A stretch of 64,000 nucleotides of DNA from Nocardia seriolae NBRC 15557 (GCF_007990715.1 NZ_BJWY01000006.1:56503-120502), one strand, 5' to 3'; positions 15,920-25,021 are shown, counted from the first letter of the stretch. The notes: generated from the sequence alone by a model not told the origin. Translations and numbers: made by a program.

Positions 15920-17464
15920 GGCACAGCGCGGGAATTGCTCGGCGAATTGCTGGATCCCGGTTCCTTTGTGAGCTGGGATCGGCCACCGGTCGTGGTGGCG
16001 GCATCGCTCGAGTATCAACGTGAGTTGCTGACTGCTGCGGCAACGGCGGGCACCGATGAAGCGGTGCTCACCGGGGAGGGGTTGCTGCGCGGACGGCGGG
16101 TTGCCGTGATCGCGTGCGAATTCGCGTTTCTCGCGGGGTCGATCGGTGTGGCCGCGGCCGAGCGCATTGTGACGGCGGTGGAGCGGGCGACCGAGCTGGG
16201 GTTGCCGCTGCTCGCCTCGCCGACCTCCGGTGGCACCCGAATGCAAGAGGGCACAGTCGCTTTCGTGCAGATGGTGAAGGTTGCCGGGGCGATCGCGGCG
16301 CACAAGGCGGCGGGGCATCCCTATCTGGTGTATCTGCGCGATCCGACCATGGGCGGGGTGTTCGCGTCGTGGGGGTCGTTGGGGCACATGACTTTCGCCG
16401 AACCGGGCGCACTGGTCGGTTTCTTGGGGCCGCGAGTGTACAAGGCGCTCTATGGAAAACGATTCCCCGAGGGCGTGCAGACCGCCGAAAACCTTTACCG
16501 CAATGGTGTTATCGACGGCGTGGTGCCGGTGCCGGTCTTCCGCCGCATCGTGCACCGGGCGCTGACCGTGTTCTGTGACAACCCGGTGCCGCTACCCGAG
16601 AACCGCGGTGGCCCAACGCCTCCCGCGTCCGGCCGGGGTTCGTTCCTGGCGGGTCCCCAGGAACGCGGCGGCCCGGCCGTGCGTGACACCACCGAGGTGA
16701 TTGCCTGGCAGACGGTGCTGATCTCCCGGCGTGGGGACCGCCCGGGCATTCGCGAATTGCTGCGCCACGTCAGCGACCGAGTTCCGTTGTCCGGCACTGG
16801 ACAGGGCGAGCTGGATCGCACGGTCGTGCACGCGCTGGCTCGCTTCCGCGGTCAGCCCTGCGTGGTCTTCGGGCACGATCGGGCCGGTGCGTCGCCCGAA
16901 CACACCATGGGCCCGGCGGCCCTGCGGGAAGCGCGCCGCAGCATGCATCTGGCCGCGGAACTCCGGGTCCCGCTGGTGCTGGTGATCGATACCGCGGGTG
17001 CGTCGCTGTCCCGCGAGGCGGAGGAACGCGGCCTGGCTCCCGAGATCGCCCGCTGCCTGTCCGATCTCGTCACCCTGGACACGCCGACCGTATCGGTGTT
17101 GCTCGGGCAGGGCAGCGGCGGCGGCGCGCTGGCTCTGCTGCCCGCCGACCGGGTGCTGGCGGCGGCCAATGGCTGGCTGGCTCCGCTGCCGCCGGAGGGC
17201 GCCAGCGCCATCGTTCATCGCGACACCGGCCATGCCCCGAGATTGGCCGCGGCCCAGCGCATTCGCGCGGTGGACTTGGAGGCCGACGGCATCGTCGACC
17301 GCATCGTCCACGAATTCCCGGATGCCGCCGAGGAACCGGTGGACTTCGCGCTGCGCATGGTCGAGGCGATCGCCGAGGAGCTGGCGGGGTTGACCGCTCA
17401 GCCCATGGCGAAGCTAGCCGCGCAGCGACACCGGCGTTACCGCCGACTGGGTCTCCCATCCTGA
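15917..17464 (+). CDS. accD3: acyl/acetyl-CoA carboxylase carboxyltransferase AccD3
   Basis: A 515-residue biotin-dependent carboxyltransferase with beta-like (about 15-235) and alpha-like (about 255-500) halves in one chain. The oxyanion-forming Gly pairs are visible in LLASPTSGGTRMQEG and VSVLLGQGSGGGALAL. The wording of GGVFASWGSLGH, GALVGFLGPRVY and GWLAPLPPEGASAIV matches what I remember of M. tuberculosis AccD3 (Rv0904c). The N-terminal zinc finger of bacterial AccD is absent. The start is the TTG at the end of hairpin copy 3. In M. tuberculosis accD3 lies next to prrA; here 8.7 kb separates them and the gene points the other way. Confidence 0.9.
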   Translation: MGTARELLGELLDPGSFVSWDRPPVVVAASLEYQRELLTAAATAGTDEAVLTGEGLLRGRRVAVIACEFAFLAGSIGVAAAERIVTAVERATELGLPLLASPTSGGTRMQEGTVAFVQMVKVAGAIAAHKAAGHPYLVYLRDPTMGGVFASWGSLGHMTFAEPGALVGFLGPRVYKALYGKRFPEGVQTAENLYRNGVIDGVVPVPVFRRIVHRALTVFCDNPVPLPENRGGPTPPASGRGSFLAGPQERGGPAVRDTTEVIAWQTVLISRRGDRPGIRELLRHVSDRVPLSGTGQGELDRTVVHALARFRGQPCVVFGHDRAGASPEHTMGPAALREARRSMHLAAELRVPLVLVIDTAGASLSREAEERGLAPEIARCLSDLVTLDTPTVSVLLGQGSGGGALALLPADRVLAAANGWLAPLPPEGASAIVHRDTGHAPRLAAAQRIRAVDLEADGIVDRIVHEFPDAAEEPVDFALRMVEAIAEELAGLTAQPMAKLAAQRHRRYRRLGLPS

Positions 17465-17524
17465 TCAGCCGAAAAACATTGCACGCTGAGAGTTAACTGA
17501 CCTGTCCCATTTGCTACGGTCGGA

Positions 17525-18385
17525 ATGGTGACGTACCGCAGTGAGACCAGCGCAATCCCCGCGATCGTCCTGGGTGACGGCCAGGTCATGCCGAAGCTCG
17601 GGTTCGGCGTGTACAAGGTTGCCGGGGACGAGGCCGCCGGGACCATCTCGACCGCCCTGGAACTCGGCTACCGCAGTATCGACACCGCTTCCTTCTACGG
17701 CAACGAGGACGCCGTGGGCCGCGCGGTCCGGGAATCGGGCCTGCCCCGCGATGAGGTCTTCGTCACCACCAAGCTGTGGAACGCCGACCACGGCTACGAC
17801 GCCGCCATGCGCGCCTTCGACGCCAGCCTGGAGCGACTGGGCCTGGACACCATCGATCTCTACCTGATCCACTGGCCGCTGCCGTCGGCCGATCTCTACG
17901 TCGACACCTTCCGCGCGCTGCAGGCGCTCAAGCGGCAGGGCCGGGTGGTCTCGATCGGTGTCTCCAACTTCACCCGGGCGCAGCTGGAGCGGGTGATCGC
18001 CGAGACCGGCGAGGTCCCGGCCATCAATCAGGTTGAGCTGCACCCGTATTACGCGCAGTCCGAGCTGCGGGCCTTCCACGCCGCGCACGGCATCGTGACC
18101 GAGGCGTGGAGCCCGCTGGGCCGTGGCGCGGAGTTCAACGATTCGGTGGTCATCGCGCTGGCGGACCGGCTCGGCCGGACCCCGGCGCAGATCATCCTGC
18201 GCTGGCACATGCAGCTCGGGAATGTGGCGATCCCGAAGTCCATGACGCCCGCGCGGATGGCCGAGAACCTGGCCGTCTTCGATTTCGAGCTGACCGGGCG
18301 CGAGATGACCCAGATCGCCGGGATCGACAAGGGCGCGCGCCAAGGCGCGGACCCCGAAACCATGGATATGGACGCGCCGGTCTGA
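17525..18385 (+). CDS. aldo/keto reductase
   Basis: A 286-residue NADPH-dependent aldo/keto reductase (AKR5-like). The catalytic tetrad is complete: D53, Y58 (SIDTASFYGNE), K83 (TTKLWN) and H116 (LIHWPLP). The cofactor-site signature IPKSMTPARMAENL lies near the C-terminus. The start is ATG 17525. It is close behind accD3 (60 bp) and may have its own promoter in that gap. It converges on the flavoprotein gene with 2 bp between the stop codons. The substrate is unknown; mycobacterial relatives reduce dicarbonyls such as methylglyoxal. Confidence 0.92.
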   Translation: MVTYRSETSAIPAIVLGDGQVMPKLGFGVYKVAGDEAAGTISTALELGYRSIDTASFYGNEDAVGRAVRESGLPRDEVFVTTKLWNADHGYDAAMRAFDASLERLGLDTIDLYLIHWPLPSADLYVDTFRALQALKRQGRVVSIGVSNFTRAQLERVIAETGEVPAINQVELHPYYAQSELRAFHAAHGIVTEAWSPLGRGAEFNDSVVIALADRLGRTPAQIILRWHMQLGNVAIPKSMTPARMAENLAVFDFELTGREMTQIAGIDKGARQGADPETMDMDAPV

Positions 18386-18387
18386 GA

Positions 18388-19518
18388 TCAGGCCGCGGTG
18401 CGGGCGGGAATGCCCAGGTAGGAAGTCAATTCGACGGCGGCCGCCCGGCCCGCGCGATTCGCGCCGATGGTGCTGGCCGACGGGCCGTACCCGATCAGAT
18501 GGATGCGCGGATCGGCGTCGACCTGGGTGGCCAGACGACCGGCCATCTTGATGCCGCCGCCCGGCCCGCGTAGTCGCAGCGGGGCCAGATGGTCGAGTGC
18601 GCTGCGGAATCCGGTGGCCCACAGGATGACATCGGCGCGCTGGAAATCGCCGTCGGCCCAACGGATTCCGTCCGGCTCGAGGTGGTCGAACATGGGCTTG
18701 CGCGCGAGTACGCCGCGCGCCTCCATGGCCTTGACCCGCGCGTCCTCACGCAGCCCGGTCACCGACACCACCGAGCCGGGCGGAAGTCCGCGCCGCACCC
18801 GGTCTTCCACCATGGCCACGGCCGCGCGCCCGTCCTCGGGCGCGAATTGCCCACGGCGGAAGATTGGTTCGCGCCGGGTCACCCAGGTGGTGGTGGTCAC
18901 CTGCGAAATCTCGTCCAGCAGTTGGATGGCGGTGATCCCGCCGCCCACCACGACCACGTGCCTGCCCTCGAATTCGCCTGCGGTGCGGTAATCGTGGGCG
19001 TGCAGCTGGCGGCCCGCGACGGTCTCCGCACCCCGGTAATAGGGAATGAACGGCTTGTCCCAGGTGCCGGTGGCATTGACCAGCCCGCGCACCTTGAGCG
19101 TCCGCGCTGGCTTCAGCTCCGCGTGCAGCAGCCCGTCGACCTCCTGGTTCGGGCAGGTCGCGGCGGTGGCGCGGTCGCACACCACGGTCACCGACACCGG
19201 CCGGTGCACCCGCAGATCGAAGCGCTGCTCGTACAGGTCGAAGTAGCGCGGCACGGCCGTGGCGGCCTGCACCTGCTCCGATCCCGGCGGCAGCGTCTCG
19301 TCGAACGACATCCCGGGAAGATCGTGGACCCGATTGACGTTGCCCAATGTCAGTGAGGGCCATCGGAATTGCCACGCCCCGCCCGGCGCGGGGGAATGGT
19401 CGACAATGAGGAAGTCCCGTTCCGGCCGCAAGCCGAGGCGGTGCAGGTGGTAGCCGACCGACAATCCGGCCTGTCCGGCACCGATCACAAGGATGTCGAC
19501 ATCGGGTGTTGCGGTCAC
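18388..19518 (-). CDS. FAD/NAD(P)-binding monooxygenase-like oxidoreductase
   Basis: A 376-residue flavoprotein of the CzcO/flavin monooxygenase group. The FAD Rossmann motif VIGAGQAGLS is near 11-20 and a second dinucleotide site, VVVGGGITAI, lies near 190. VLWATGF (as VILWATGFRSAL) is the usual late ATG motif of these enzymes. It lacks the full BVMO fingerprint. It starts at the ATG at 19518, close to and divergent from echA6. The likely reaction is NADPH-dependent oxygenation of a small substrate; which one cannot be told. Confidence 0.85.
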   Translation of the reverse strand: MTATPDVDILVIGAGQAGLSVGYHLHRLGLRPERDFLIVDHSPAPGGAWQFRWPSLTLGNVNRVHDLPGMSFDETLPPGSEQVQAATAVPRYFDLYEQRFDLRVHRPVSVTVVCDRATAATCPNQEVDGLLHAELKPARTLKVRGLVNATGTWDKPFIPYYRGAETVAGRQLHAHDYRTAGEFEGRHVVVVGGGITAIQLLDEISQVTTTTWVTRREPIFRRGQFAPEDGRAAVAMVEDRVRRGLPPGSVVSVTGLREDARVKAMEARGVLARKPMFDHLEPDGIRWADGDFQRADVILWATGFRSALDHLAPLRLRGPGGGIKMAGRLATQVDADPRIHLIGYGPSASTIGANRAGRAAAVELTSYLGIPARTAA

Positions 19519-19600
19519 GGACCCGACGGTACGCCCACTTAGAGTGAAAGCCGATCATGGCTAGGTAGCGCAGGTGAGTTGGACAGTGGGGAAGGGACAG

Positions 19601-20326
19601 ATGCTCGGAGTCAGCCGCGATGGCGAGGTTGTGACCATCGAACTGCAGCGTCCGGAACGCCGGAACGCCCTGAACGGGGAGCTCATCGCCCGCCTGCGCG
19701 CGGCGCTCGAGGAGGCCGCGAAGTCGGCGCGGGTGATCGTGTTGACCGGTCAGGGGCCGATCTTCAGCGCGGGCGCGGATCTGGACGGGGTGTATTCGGA
19801 CAGCTTCCTCGGGGAACTGCTCGGCATGCTGCGCACCATCGAGACGATTCCGGTGCCGGTCATCGCCGCCATCAACGGTGGCGCGCTGGGCGCGGGCGTG
19901 CAGCTGGCGCTGGCGTCGGACCTGCGGGTCATGACGCCGGACTCGTTCATCGCCGTGCCCGCCGCGAAACTCGGTATCTCCGTTGACCGTTGGACGGTGC
20001 GTCGACTATCGAACCTGATCGGCCCCGGTCCGGCGCGCACCATCCTGCTGGGCGCGGAGCGGGTCCAGGCCGCGGACGCCTACAACTTCGGCTTCGCCAA
20101 CAAGATCGGCACGCTGGCCGACGCCCAGGCCTGGGCCAAGCAGATCGCCGAGCTCGCGCCGCTGTCGCTGCGGCACCTGAAGCTGGTCTTCAATGACGAC
20201 GACACCCGCGGGCCCGACACCGCCGAGCAGAGCGCGGCCCTGGACGCGGCCTGGCAGAGCGGCGACGCGCGGGAGGCGCGTACGGCACGCCAGGAGAAAC
20301 GGCCCGCGAAGTTCGAGGGCCGATGA
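19601..20326 (+). CDS. echA6: enoyl-CoA hydratase-fold protein EchA6
   Basis: A 241-residue crotonase-fold protein. The CoA/oxyanion segments are FSAGADL and GGALGAGVQLAL. Where active hydratases carry the first catalytic Glu (GGGCEL-type) this has Gln (GAGVQL), and the second Glu site reads AKLGISVD, so both acids are gone. Loss of these residues is the known hallmark of M. tuberculosis EchA6 (Rv0905), which binds long acyl-CoA and feeds FAS-II for mycolate synthesis instead of hydrating. ATG 19601 has GAAGGGA upstream. The TGA overlaps the next start (ATGA). Confidence 0.88.
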   Translation: MLGVSRDGEVVTIELQRPERRNALNGELIARLRAALEEAAKSARVIVLTGQGPIFSAGADLDGVYSDSFLGELLGMLRTIETIPVPVIAAINGGALGAGVQLALASDLRVMTPDSFIAVPAAKLGISVDRWTVRRLSNLIGPGPARTILLGAERVQAADAYNFGFANKIGTLADAQAWAKQIAELAPLSLRHLKLVFNDDDTRGPDTAEQSAALDAAWQSGDAREARTARQEKRPAKFEGR

Positions 20327-21489
20327 ACGGGCAGCGCGCGGCCGCGAATACGCGGAAACTGGTGGGTATGGCTGCGGGTGCTTTCGGTATTTCCTGGTTG
20401 TTCCGGGCGGCGTGGGGAATCCCCACCGCCATGGGCGCGTCCATTTCCGCGATCGCGCCGACCGCGCACGGGACGAGCGCGTATCGCGATAGGCAGTTTC
20501 ACAACACCGAGCCGAGCAGTCAGCTCACCGGGTCGCCGGTCGAGCTGATGTATCAGCTGGTCACTCAACGCAATAACGGCCGCCCACCGGGTGAGATCCC
20601 GCTGGTGACGCCGGAGTTGCCGCAGCAGGCCGGGGATCTGGCGGTCACCTGGTACGGGCACGCCACCTGCCTGGTGGAGGTGGACGGGTACCGGGTGCTG
20701 GCCGATCCGGTGTGGAGCGAACGGGTGTCGCCGTCGCCGCTGGTGGGTCCGGCCCGCCTGCATCCGGTGCCCTCGCCGCTGTCGGCGCTGCCGCCGCTGG
20801 ACGCGGTGCGCATCTCGCACGACCACTACGACCACCTCGATCGCGAGACGGTGATGGGCCTGGTGGACAGCCAGGACTGCGTGTTCATCGTGCCGATCGG
20901 CATCGGCGCGCACCTGCGGCACTGGGACGTGCCCGAGCAGCGCATCGTCGAATTGGATTGGGCCGCTTCGGTTTCGCTGTCGGAGCTGGAGCGCGATCGC
21001 GGTGACGGCACCGATCTGGTGATCACCTGCTCGGAGGCGCGGCACTTCTCCGGGCGGGGTCTGGTCCGCAACACCACGCTGTGGGCGTCCTGGTCCATCT
21101 CCGGCCCGACCCGGCGGGTCTACTTCGGCGGCGACACCGGCTACACCAAGGCGTTCGCGGAGGCGGGTGCCCGGCTGGGCCCGTTCGATCTGACGCTGCT
21201 GCCCATCGGGGCCTACGACCGGCACTGGCCGGACGTGCACATGAACCCCGAGGAGGCGGTGCGCGCCCACGCCGATCTGTGTGTCGGTGACGCAGGTCAC
21301 GGGTTACTGGTGCCGATTCACTGGGCCACCTTCAATCTGGCCTTCCACGGCTGGTCCGAGCCGGTGCGCCGGCTGGTGGCCGCGGCGCAGTCCGCGCAGA
21401 CACGAATCGCCGTGCCGAAGCCGGGACAGCGGATCGACCCGATTGGCGTCCCACCACGGGATACGTGGTGGGAAGATGTTCGCCAGTGA
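20323..21489 (+). CDS. metallo-beta-lactamase-fold hydrolase (NAPE-PLD/UlaG-like, Rv0906-like)
   Basis: A 388-residue hydrolase, translationally coupled to echA6. The N-terminus has a hydrophobic helix (about 8-30) that may anchor it. The metal site HDHYDHLD near 165-172 is the HxHxDH motif. WYGHATCLVEVDG near 110 and YFGGDTGYTK near 267 supply further ligands, with LPIGAYD near 292 and HWATFNLAFH near 328 completing the family pattern. It matches the position and type of Rv0906 next to echA6. The substrate is unknown; a phospholipid or lactone is plausible. Confidence 0.88.
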   Translation: MNGQRAAANTRKLVGMAAGAFGISWLFRAAWGIPTAMGASISAIAPTAHGTSAYRDRQFHNTEPSSQLTGSPVELMYQLVTQRNNGRPPGEIPLVTPELPQQAGDLAVTWYGHATCLVEVDGYRVLADPVWSERVSPSPLVGPARLHPVPSPLSALPPLDAVRISHDHYDHLDRETVMGLVDSQDCVFIVPIGIGAHLRHWDVPEQRIVELDWAASVSLSELERDRGDGTDLVITCSEARHFSGRGLVRNTTLWASWSISGPTRRVYFGGDTGYTKAFAEAGARLGPFDLTLLPIGAYDRHWPDVHMNPEEAVRAHADLCVGDAGHGLLVPIHWATFNLAFHGWSEPVRRLVAAAQSAQTRIAVPKPGQRIDPIGVPPRDTWWEDVRQ

Positions 21490-21518
21490 CCGAAGACCGA
21501 GAGTGAAGGAGCAGGGCT

Positions 21519-21809
21519 GTGGGTTTTGTGGATACGCTCAAGGGACTGGTCGGCAAGAACGCCGAAAAGATCAAGGAAGGCGTCGACAAGGCCGGGCACG
21601 CCATCGATGAGAAGACCGGTGGCAAGTTCTCGTCCCAGATCGACAAGGGCGCGGAGGCGGTCAAGAACGCCATTCCGACCGAGGCGGCAGCCGAGGCTCC
21701 GGCGGAAGCTCCCGCCGAACCGGCCGCCGAGCCCGCGCCCGCCGAGGCGGCGGCCGAACCGGCCCCGGCGGCGGAACCCGCTCCCGAGGGCGACAAGCCC
21801 GCGGAGTAG
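21519..21809 (+). CDS. small Rv0909/MT0933-type antitoxin-like protein
   Basis: A 96-residue protein beginning at a GTG with AAGGAG 8 nt upstream. The first 50 residues, MGFVDTLKGLVGKNAEKIKEG and ...IDEKTGGKFSSQIDKG..., match the MT0933-type antitoxin family (Rv0909 in M. tuberculosis) as I remember it. The rest is an acidic Ala/Pro/Glu tail. In M. tuberculosis the SRPBCC-like toxin Rv0910 follows; here the next gene is LigD and no toxin candidate is nearby. Such short amphipathic KxAD-type proteins may have roles other than antitoxin. Confidence 0.8.
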   Translation: MGFVDTLKGLVGKNAEKIKEGVDKAGHAIDEKTGGKFSSQIDKGAEAVKNAIPTEAAAEAPAEAPAEPAAEPAPAEAAAEPAPAAEPAPEGDKPAE

Positions 21810-21825
21810 TCGTACCGGTCGTTCC

Positions 21826-21875
21826 ACGGGCCGTTCGGAAGTGGCGCACAGGCGTCGCTGACCCGAACGGCCCGT
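21826..21875 (+). terminator. hairpin terminator downstream of the antitoxin-like gene
   Basis: A perfect 13-bp inverted repeat, ACGGGCCGTTCGG (21826-21838) against CCGAACGGCCCGT (21863-21875), with a 24-nt loop and no clear U-run. It probably ends the echA6 to antitoxin transcript. Confidence 0.55.
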
Positions 21876-21973
21876 TGGCGTTTCGTGTCCCGATTCCGGT
21901 GCGGCCCCATCGGGTTCCGCAGAAGGCGCAGGTCTATGGAGCCGTTGTCGGTGGTGGGACATAAACTGCTTTT

Positions 21974-24238
21974 ATGGGGTCCCGCAGGGATTTCGGGGGT
22001 ATCGAGGTTGGGCTGACCAACCTCGATAAGGTGCTGTACCCGGCCACCGGGACCACCAAGGGGGAGGTCATCGACTATTTCACCGCGATCGCGCCCGCAT
22101 TGCTGCCGCATATCGCGGAGCGCCCGGTGACGCGCAAGCGGTGGCCCAATGGGGTCGAGGAGCAGTCGTTCTTCGAGAAGAATCTGGCCGAGCACGCGCC
22201 GAAGTGGTTGGAGCGCAGGACCGTTCAGCATTCCGATCGGCCGGTGACTTATCCGCTCATCGACAATGTGGCGGGGATGGCGTGGCTGGGGCAGCAGGCG
22301 GCGCTGGAACTGCATGTGCCGCAGTGGCGTTTCGACGGGGCCGAGGTCGGGGACATCACGCGGCTGGTGTTCGATCTGGATCCCGGGCCGGGGGCGGGGC
22401 TGGCGCAGTGCGCCGAGGTGGCCTTGATGCTGCGGGACGTGGTGCGCGAGGTGGGGCTGAAGGCGTATCCGGTGACCAGCGGCTCCAAGGGGATTCACGT
22501 GTACGTGCCGCTGGATCGCCGGCTCGGGCCGAACGGGGCGTCGGCGGTGGCCAAGCAGGTGGCAACCAACCTGCAACAGCTGCGACCGGAACTGGTGACG
22601 GCGAATATGTCCAAGGCGATGCGGGATCGCAAGGTGTTCCTGGACTGGAGTCAGAACAATCCGGCCAAGACCACCATCGCACCGTATTCGCTGCGCGGAC
22701 GGGCCGAGCCGTGGGTGGCCGCACCGCGCACGTGGGAGGAGATCGAGCAGCCGAAGAGGTTGCGGCACTTGCTGTTCGAGCAGGTGCTGCGGCGCTGGGA
22801 GGAGCAGGGGGACCTGCTCGCGGGGTTGGACGAGCCGCTGGCGGAACCGGTTCCGGACCGCCTCGACACCTATCGATCCATGCGCGACCCGGCGCGTACG
22901 CCCGAGCCGGTGCCGCCGGATCCGCCCACGGCCGGGCCGGGAAACCGGTTCGTGGTGCAGGAGCATCACGCGCGGCGGCTGCACTGGGATCTGCGATTGG
23001 AACGTGACGGGGTGCTGGTTTCGTGGGCCGTGCCCAAGGGGCCGCCCACCGATACCGGCGAGAACCGGCTGGCCGTGCACACCGAGGACCATCCGATGGA
23101 GTACCTCACCTTTCACGGGTCGATTCCCAAGGGTGAGTACGGCGGCGGGGAGATGACCATCTGGGATACCGGCACCTACGAGACCGAGAAGTGGCGCGAC
23201 GACGAGGTCATCGTGCGGCTGCGCGGGGAACGGCTCGACGGGCGCTACGCGCTGATCCAGACCAATGCGAATCAGTGGCTCATGCACCTGATGAAGGATC
23301 AGCCACTGCCGGAAGGCAATGGGGCGCAGCAGGTTACATCCAAGCGGTCGCCCGCGCCCATGCCGCACGGATTGACGCCCATGCTGGCCACACCGGGTGA
23401 TGTGACGACGCTCGATGCCGAGCACTGGGCGTTCGAGACCAAGTGGGACGGGTTCCGGTTGATCGCCGAGATCGAGGACGGCGCTGTCACCTTGCGCAGC
23501 CGCGCCGGGCACGTGGTCACCGGCAGATATCCCGGGGTCGCGGCGCTGGGCTCCGAATTGGCCGGGCACAGTGCGGTTCTCGACGGTGAGGCGGTGGTTT
23601 TCGACGATCACGGCGGCGCGAATCTCGGCCTGCTACGCGAGGATTCGAAGCGGGCGGTCTTCCTGGCCTTCGATCTGCTGTACCTGGACGGCACCTCGCT
23701 GGTCCGCAAGCGCTACGACGACCGGCGAAGTGTGCTGGAAGCGCTTGCCGCGCAGGCGCGTTCGCTGATCGTGCCGCAGCAGCTGAAGGGTTCCGGCGCG
23801 GAGGCCCTGCGCTACAGCCAGGATCACGGGATGGAGGGGGTGGTCGCCAAGCGGCGCGACTCCGTCTACCTACCCGGGCGGCGCGGCCAGTCCTGGATCA
23901 AGACCCGGAACTGGCGCACGCTGTCGGTGGTGGTCGGCGGGTATCGGCGTTCGGAGGTGCGGCAGTTCGCCTCGCTGCTGGTGGGGGTGCCGCACGAGGG
24001 GGAGCTGTACTACCTGGGCCGGGTCGGCACCGGATTCAGCGAGCAGGAGATGAGCGAGCTCGCCGACCGCATGCGGCGCACCGAACGCAAGACCAGCCCC
24101 TTCGGCAACGAGCTCACCGCCGATGAGCGCAAGGACGCGGTCTGGGTGACCCCGAGACTCACCGGCACGGTCCGCTTCATGAACTGGACCGAGACCGGAC
24201 GCCTGTGGCATCCGGCCTGGATTCCCAGCTCCGACTGA
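21974..24238 (+). CDS. ligD: multidomain ATP-dependent DNA ligase LigD (Pol-PE-Lig)
   Basis: A 754-residue enzyme of bacterial non-homologous end joining. Domain order is primase-polymerase (about 5-290; metal site VFDLDPG near 132), 3'-phosphoesterase (about 313-440; HHARRLHWDLRLERDG) and ligase (about 465-750; KWDGFR with the adenylated Lys near 489, then GEAVVF, EGVVAKRRDS and SWIKTR). The order Pol-PE-Lig is the mycobacterial one. The usual partner Ku is not in this window. It is a single-gene unit, with the antitoxin-like terminator before it. Confidence 0.95.
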   Translation: MGSRRDFGGIEVGLTNLDKVLYPATGTTKGEVIDYFTAIAPALLPHIAERPVTRKRWPNGVEEQSFFEKNLAEHAPKWLERRTVQHSDRPVTYPLIDNVAGMAWLGQQAALELHVPQWRFDGAEVGDITRLVFDLDPGPGAGLAQCAEVALMLRDVVREVGLKAYPVTSGSKGIHVYVPLDRRLGPNGASAVAKQVATNLQQLRPELVTANMSKAMRDRKVFLDWSQNNPAKTTIAPYSLRGRAEPWVAAPRTWEEIEQPKRLRHLLFEQVLRRWEEQGDLLAGLDEPLAEPVPDRLDTYRSMRDPARTPEPVPPDPPTAGPGNRFVVQEHHARRLHWDLRLERDGVLVSWAVPKGPPTDTGENRLAVHTEDHPMEYLTFHGSIPKGEYGGGEMTIWDTGTYETEKWRDDEVIVRLRGERLDGRYALIQTNANQWLMHLMKDQPLPEGNGAQQVTSKRSPAPMPHGLTPMLATPGDVTTLDAEHWAFETKWDGFRLIAEIEDGAVTLRSRAGHVVTGRYPGVAALGSELAGHSAVLDGEAVVFDDHGGANLGLLREDSKRAVFLAFDLLYLDGTSLVRKRYDDRRSVLEALAAQARSLIVPQQLKGSGAEALRYSQDHGMEGVVAKRRDSVYLPGRRGQSWIKTRNWRTLSVVVGGYRRSEVRQFASLLVGVPHEGELYYLGRVGTGFSEQEMSELADRMRRTERKTSPFGNELTADERKDAVWVTPRLTGTVRFMNWTETGRLWHPAWIPSSD

Positions 24239-24247
24239 CGTTTTCGG

Positions 24248-24892
24248 CTAGCTCGTCTTCTCCAGCAGCGGCACGACGGTGTCCACGTCGGTGACGATGG
24301 CGTGCCCCTGGAACTCGAATTCCTCCCAGGCGCGCCGTTTTCCGGGTTCGTCGCGCCCGCCGACCGCGTCGTTGACGACGATCGGCAGGAAGCCCAGATC
24401 GGTGGAATGGGTGACGGTCGGCGCGATCCCGATCTCGAGGGCCACGCCGACAATGGCGTACGCGCCGATGCCGAGGTCACGCAGGGTGGAGGCCAGCGGC
24501 GTGCCCTCGAAGGCCGACATCGTCGTCTTGTCGAACACCACCTCGCCGGGCTGCGGCGCCAACTCCGGAACCAGCTGGAACCCCGGCGTATCCCGTTGCA
24601 GGATCGGCACGATCTCGTCGACCGAGCCCACCCCCTGCCAGCTCATCGCCATCCGCAGCGCGAACGTGCCCATCAGCCGCTTGGGCAGGAAGAAGTGCCG
24701 CAGAAAGATCACCGGATACCCGCCGCGCCGAGCCGCCTCGACCACCTTCGCGACCCGCTCGGTGATCCGCGCCCCATCCTCCAGCTGCCCGAGCACCCCG
24801 ACCTGCATGTCATAAACGATCAGCGCCATCTTCTCCGGCGAGCACACATCCTCGAGTGTCTCCGGAATCTCCAGCCCGTTCCCGCGCCGCAT
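24248..24892 (-). CDS. isochorismatase-fold hydrolase lacking the catalytic cysteine
   Basis: A 214-residue alpha/beta hydrolase of the isochorismatase-like superfamily. The catalytic Asp is in LIVYDMQVG near 26, and a Lys lies in VVFDKTTMSAF. At the position of the nucleophilic Cys (G-x-x-x-x-x-C) the sequence reads GVALEIGIAPT, so a Gly replaces it. True isochorismatases (EntB, PhzD) also have Gly there, while nicotinamidases and N-carbamoyl hydrolases have Cys. That favours vinyl-ether hydrolysis over amide hydrolysis. ATG 24892 has GGAGGG 4 nt upstream. It converges on ligD with 9 bp between. Confidence 0.82.
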   Translation of the reverse strand: MRRGNGLEIPETLEDVCSPEKMALIVYDMQVGVLGQLEDGARITERVAKVVEAARRGGYPVIFLRHFFLPKRLMGTFALRMAMSWQGVGSVDEIVPILQRDTPGFQLVPELAPQPGEVVFDKTTMSAFEGTPLASTLRDLGIGAYAIVGVALEIGIAPTVTHSTDLGFLPIVVNDAVGGRDEPGKRRAWEEFEFQGHAIVTDVDTVVPLLEKTS

Positions 24893-24954
24893 AAGCCCTC
24901 CGCAATCTCCCTCTGTCCCACCCTCTTTCGCCACCCTACGCCTCACCCGAGCAT

Positions 24955-25014
24955 GATCAGGGAGCTCTCAGCGCGGGAAATCGGACGATCCGCCGCGCCC
25001 GGAGCTCCCTGATC
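24955..25014 (-). terminator. hairpin terminator after the SDR/epimerase gene
   Basis: A perfect 13-bp stem, GATCAGGGAGCTC (24955-24967) with GAGCTCCCTGATC (25002-25014), plus an inner 6-bp stem GCGCGG/CCGCGC. It lies 8 bp after the end of the minus-strand reductase gene and before the isochorismatase-like gene, separating the two transcripts. There is no U-run. Confidence 0.6.
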
Positions 25015-25021
25015 CCGAGCC

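Noticed and set aside
15786..15971. A 61-residue frame inside hairpin copy 3, repeated in copies 1 and 2
   Set aside because: The similar translations come from the shared DNA repeat; the frame is overlapped by the accD3 start and has no ribosome site.
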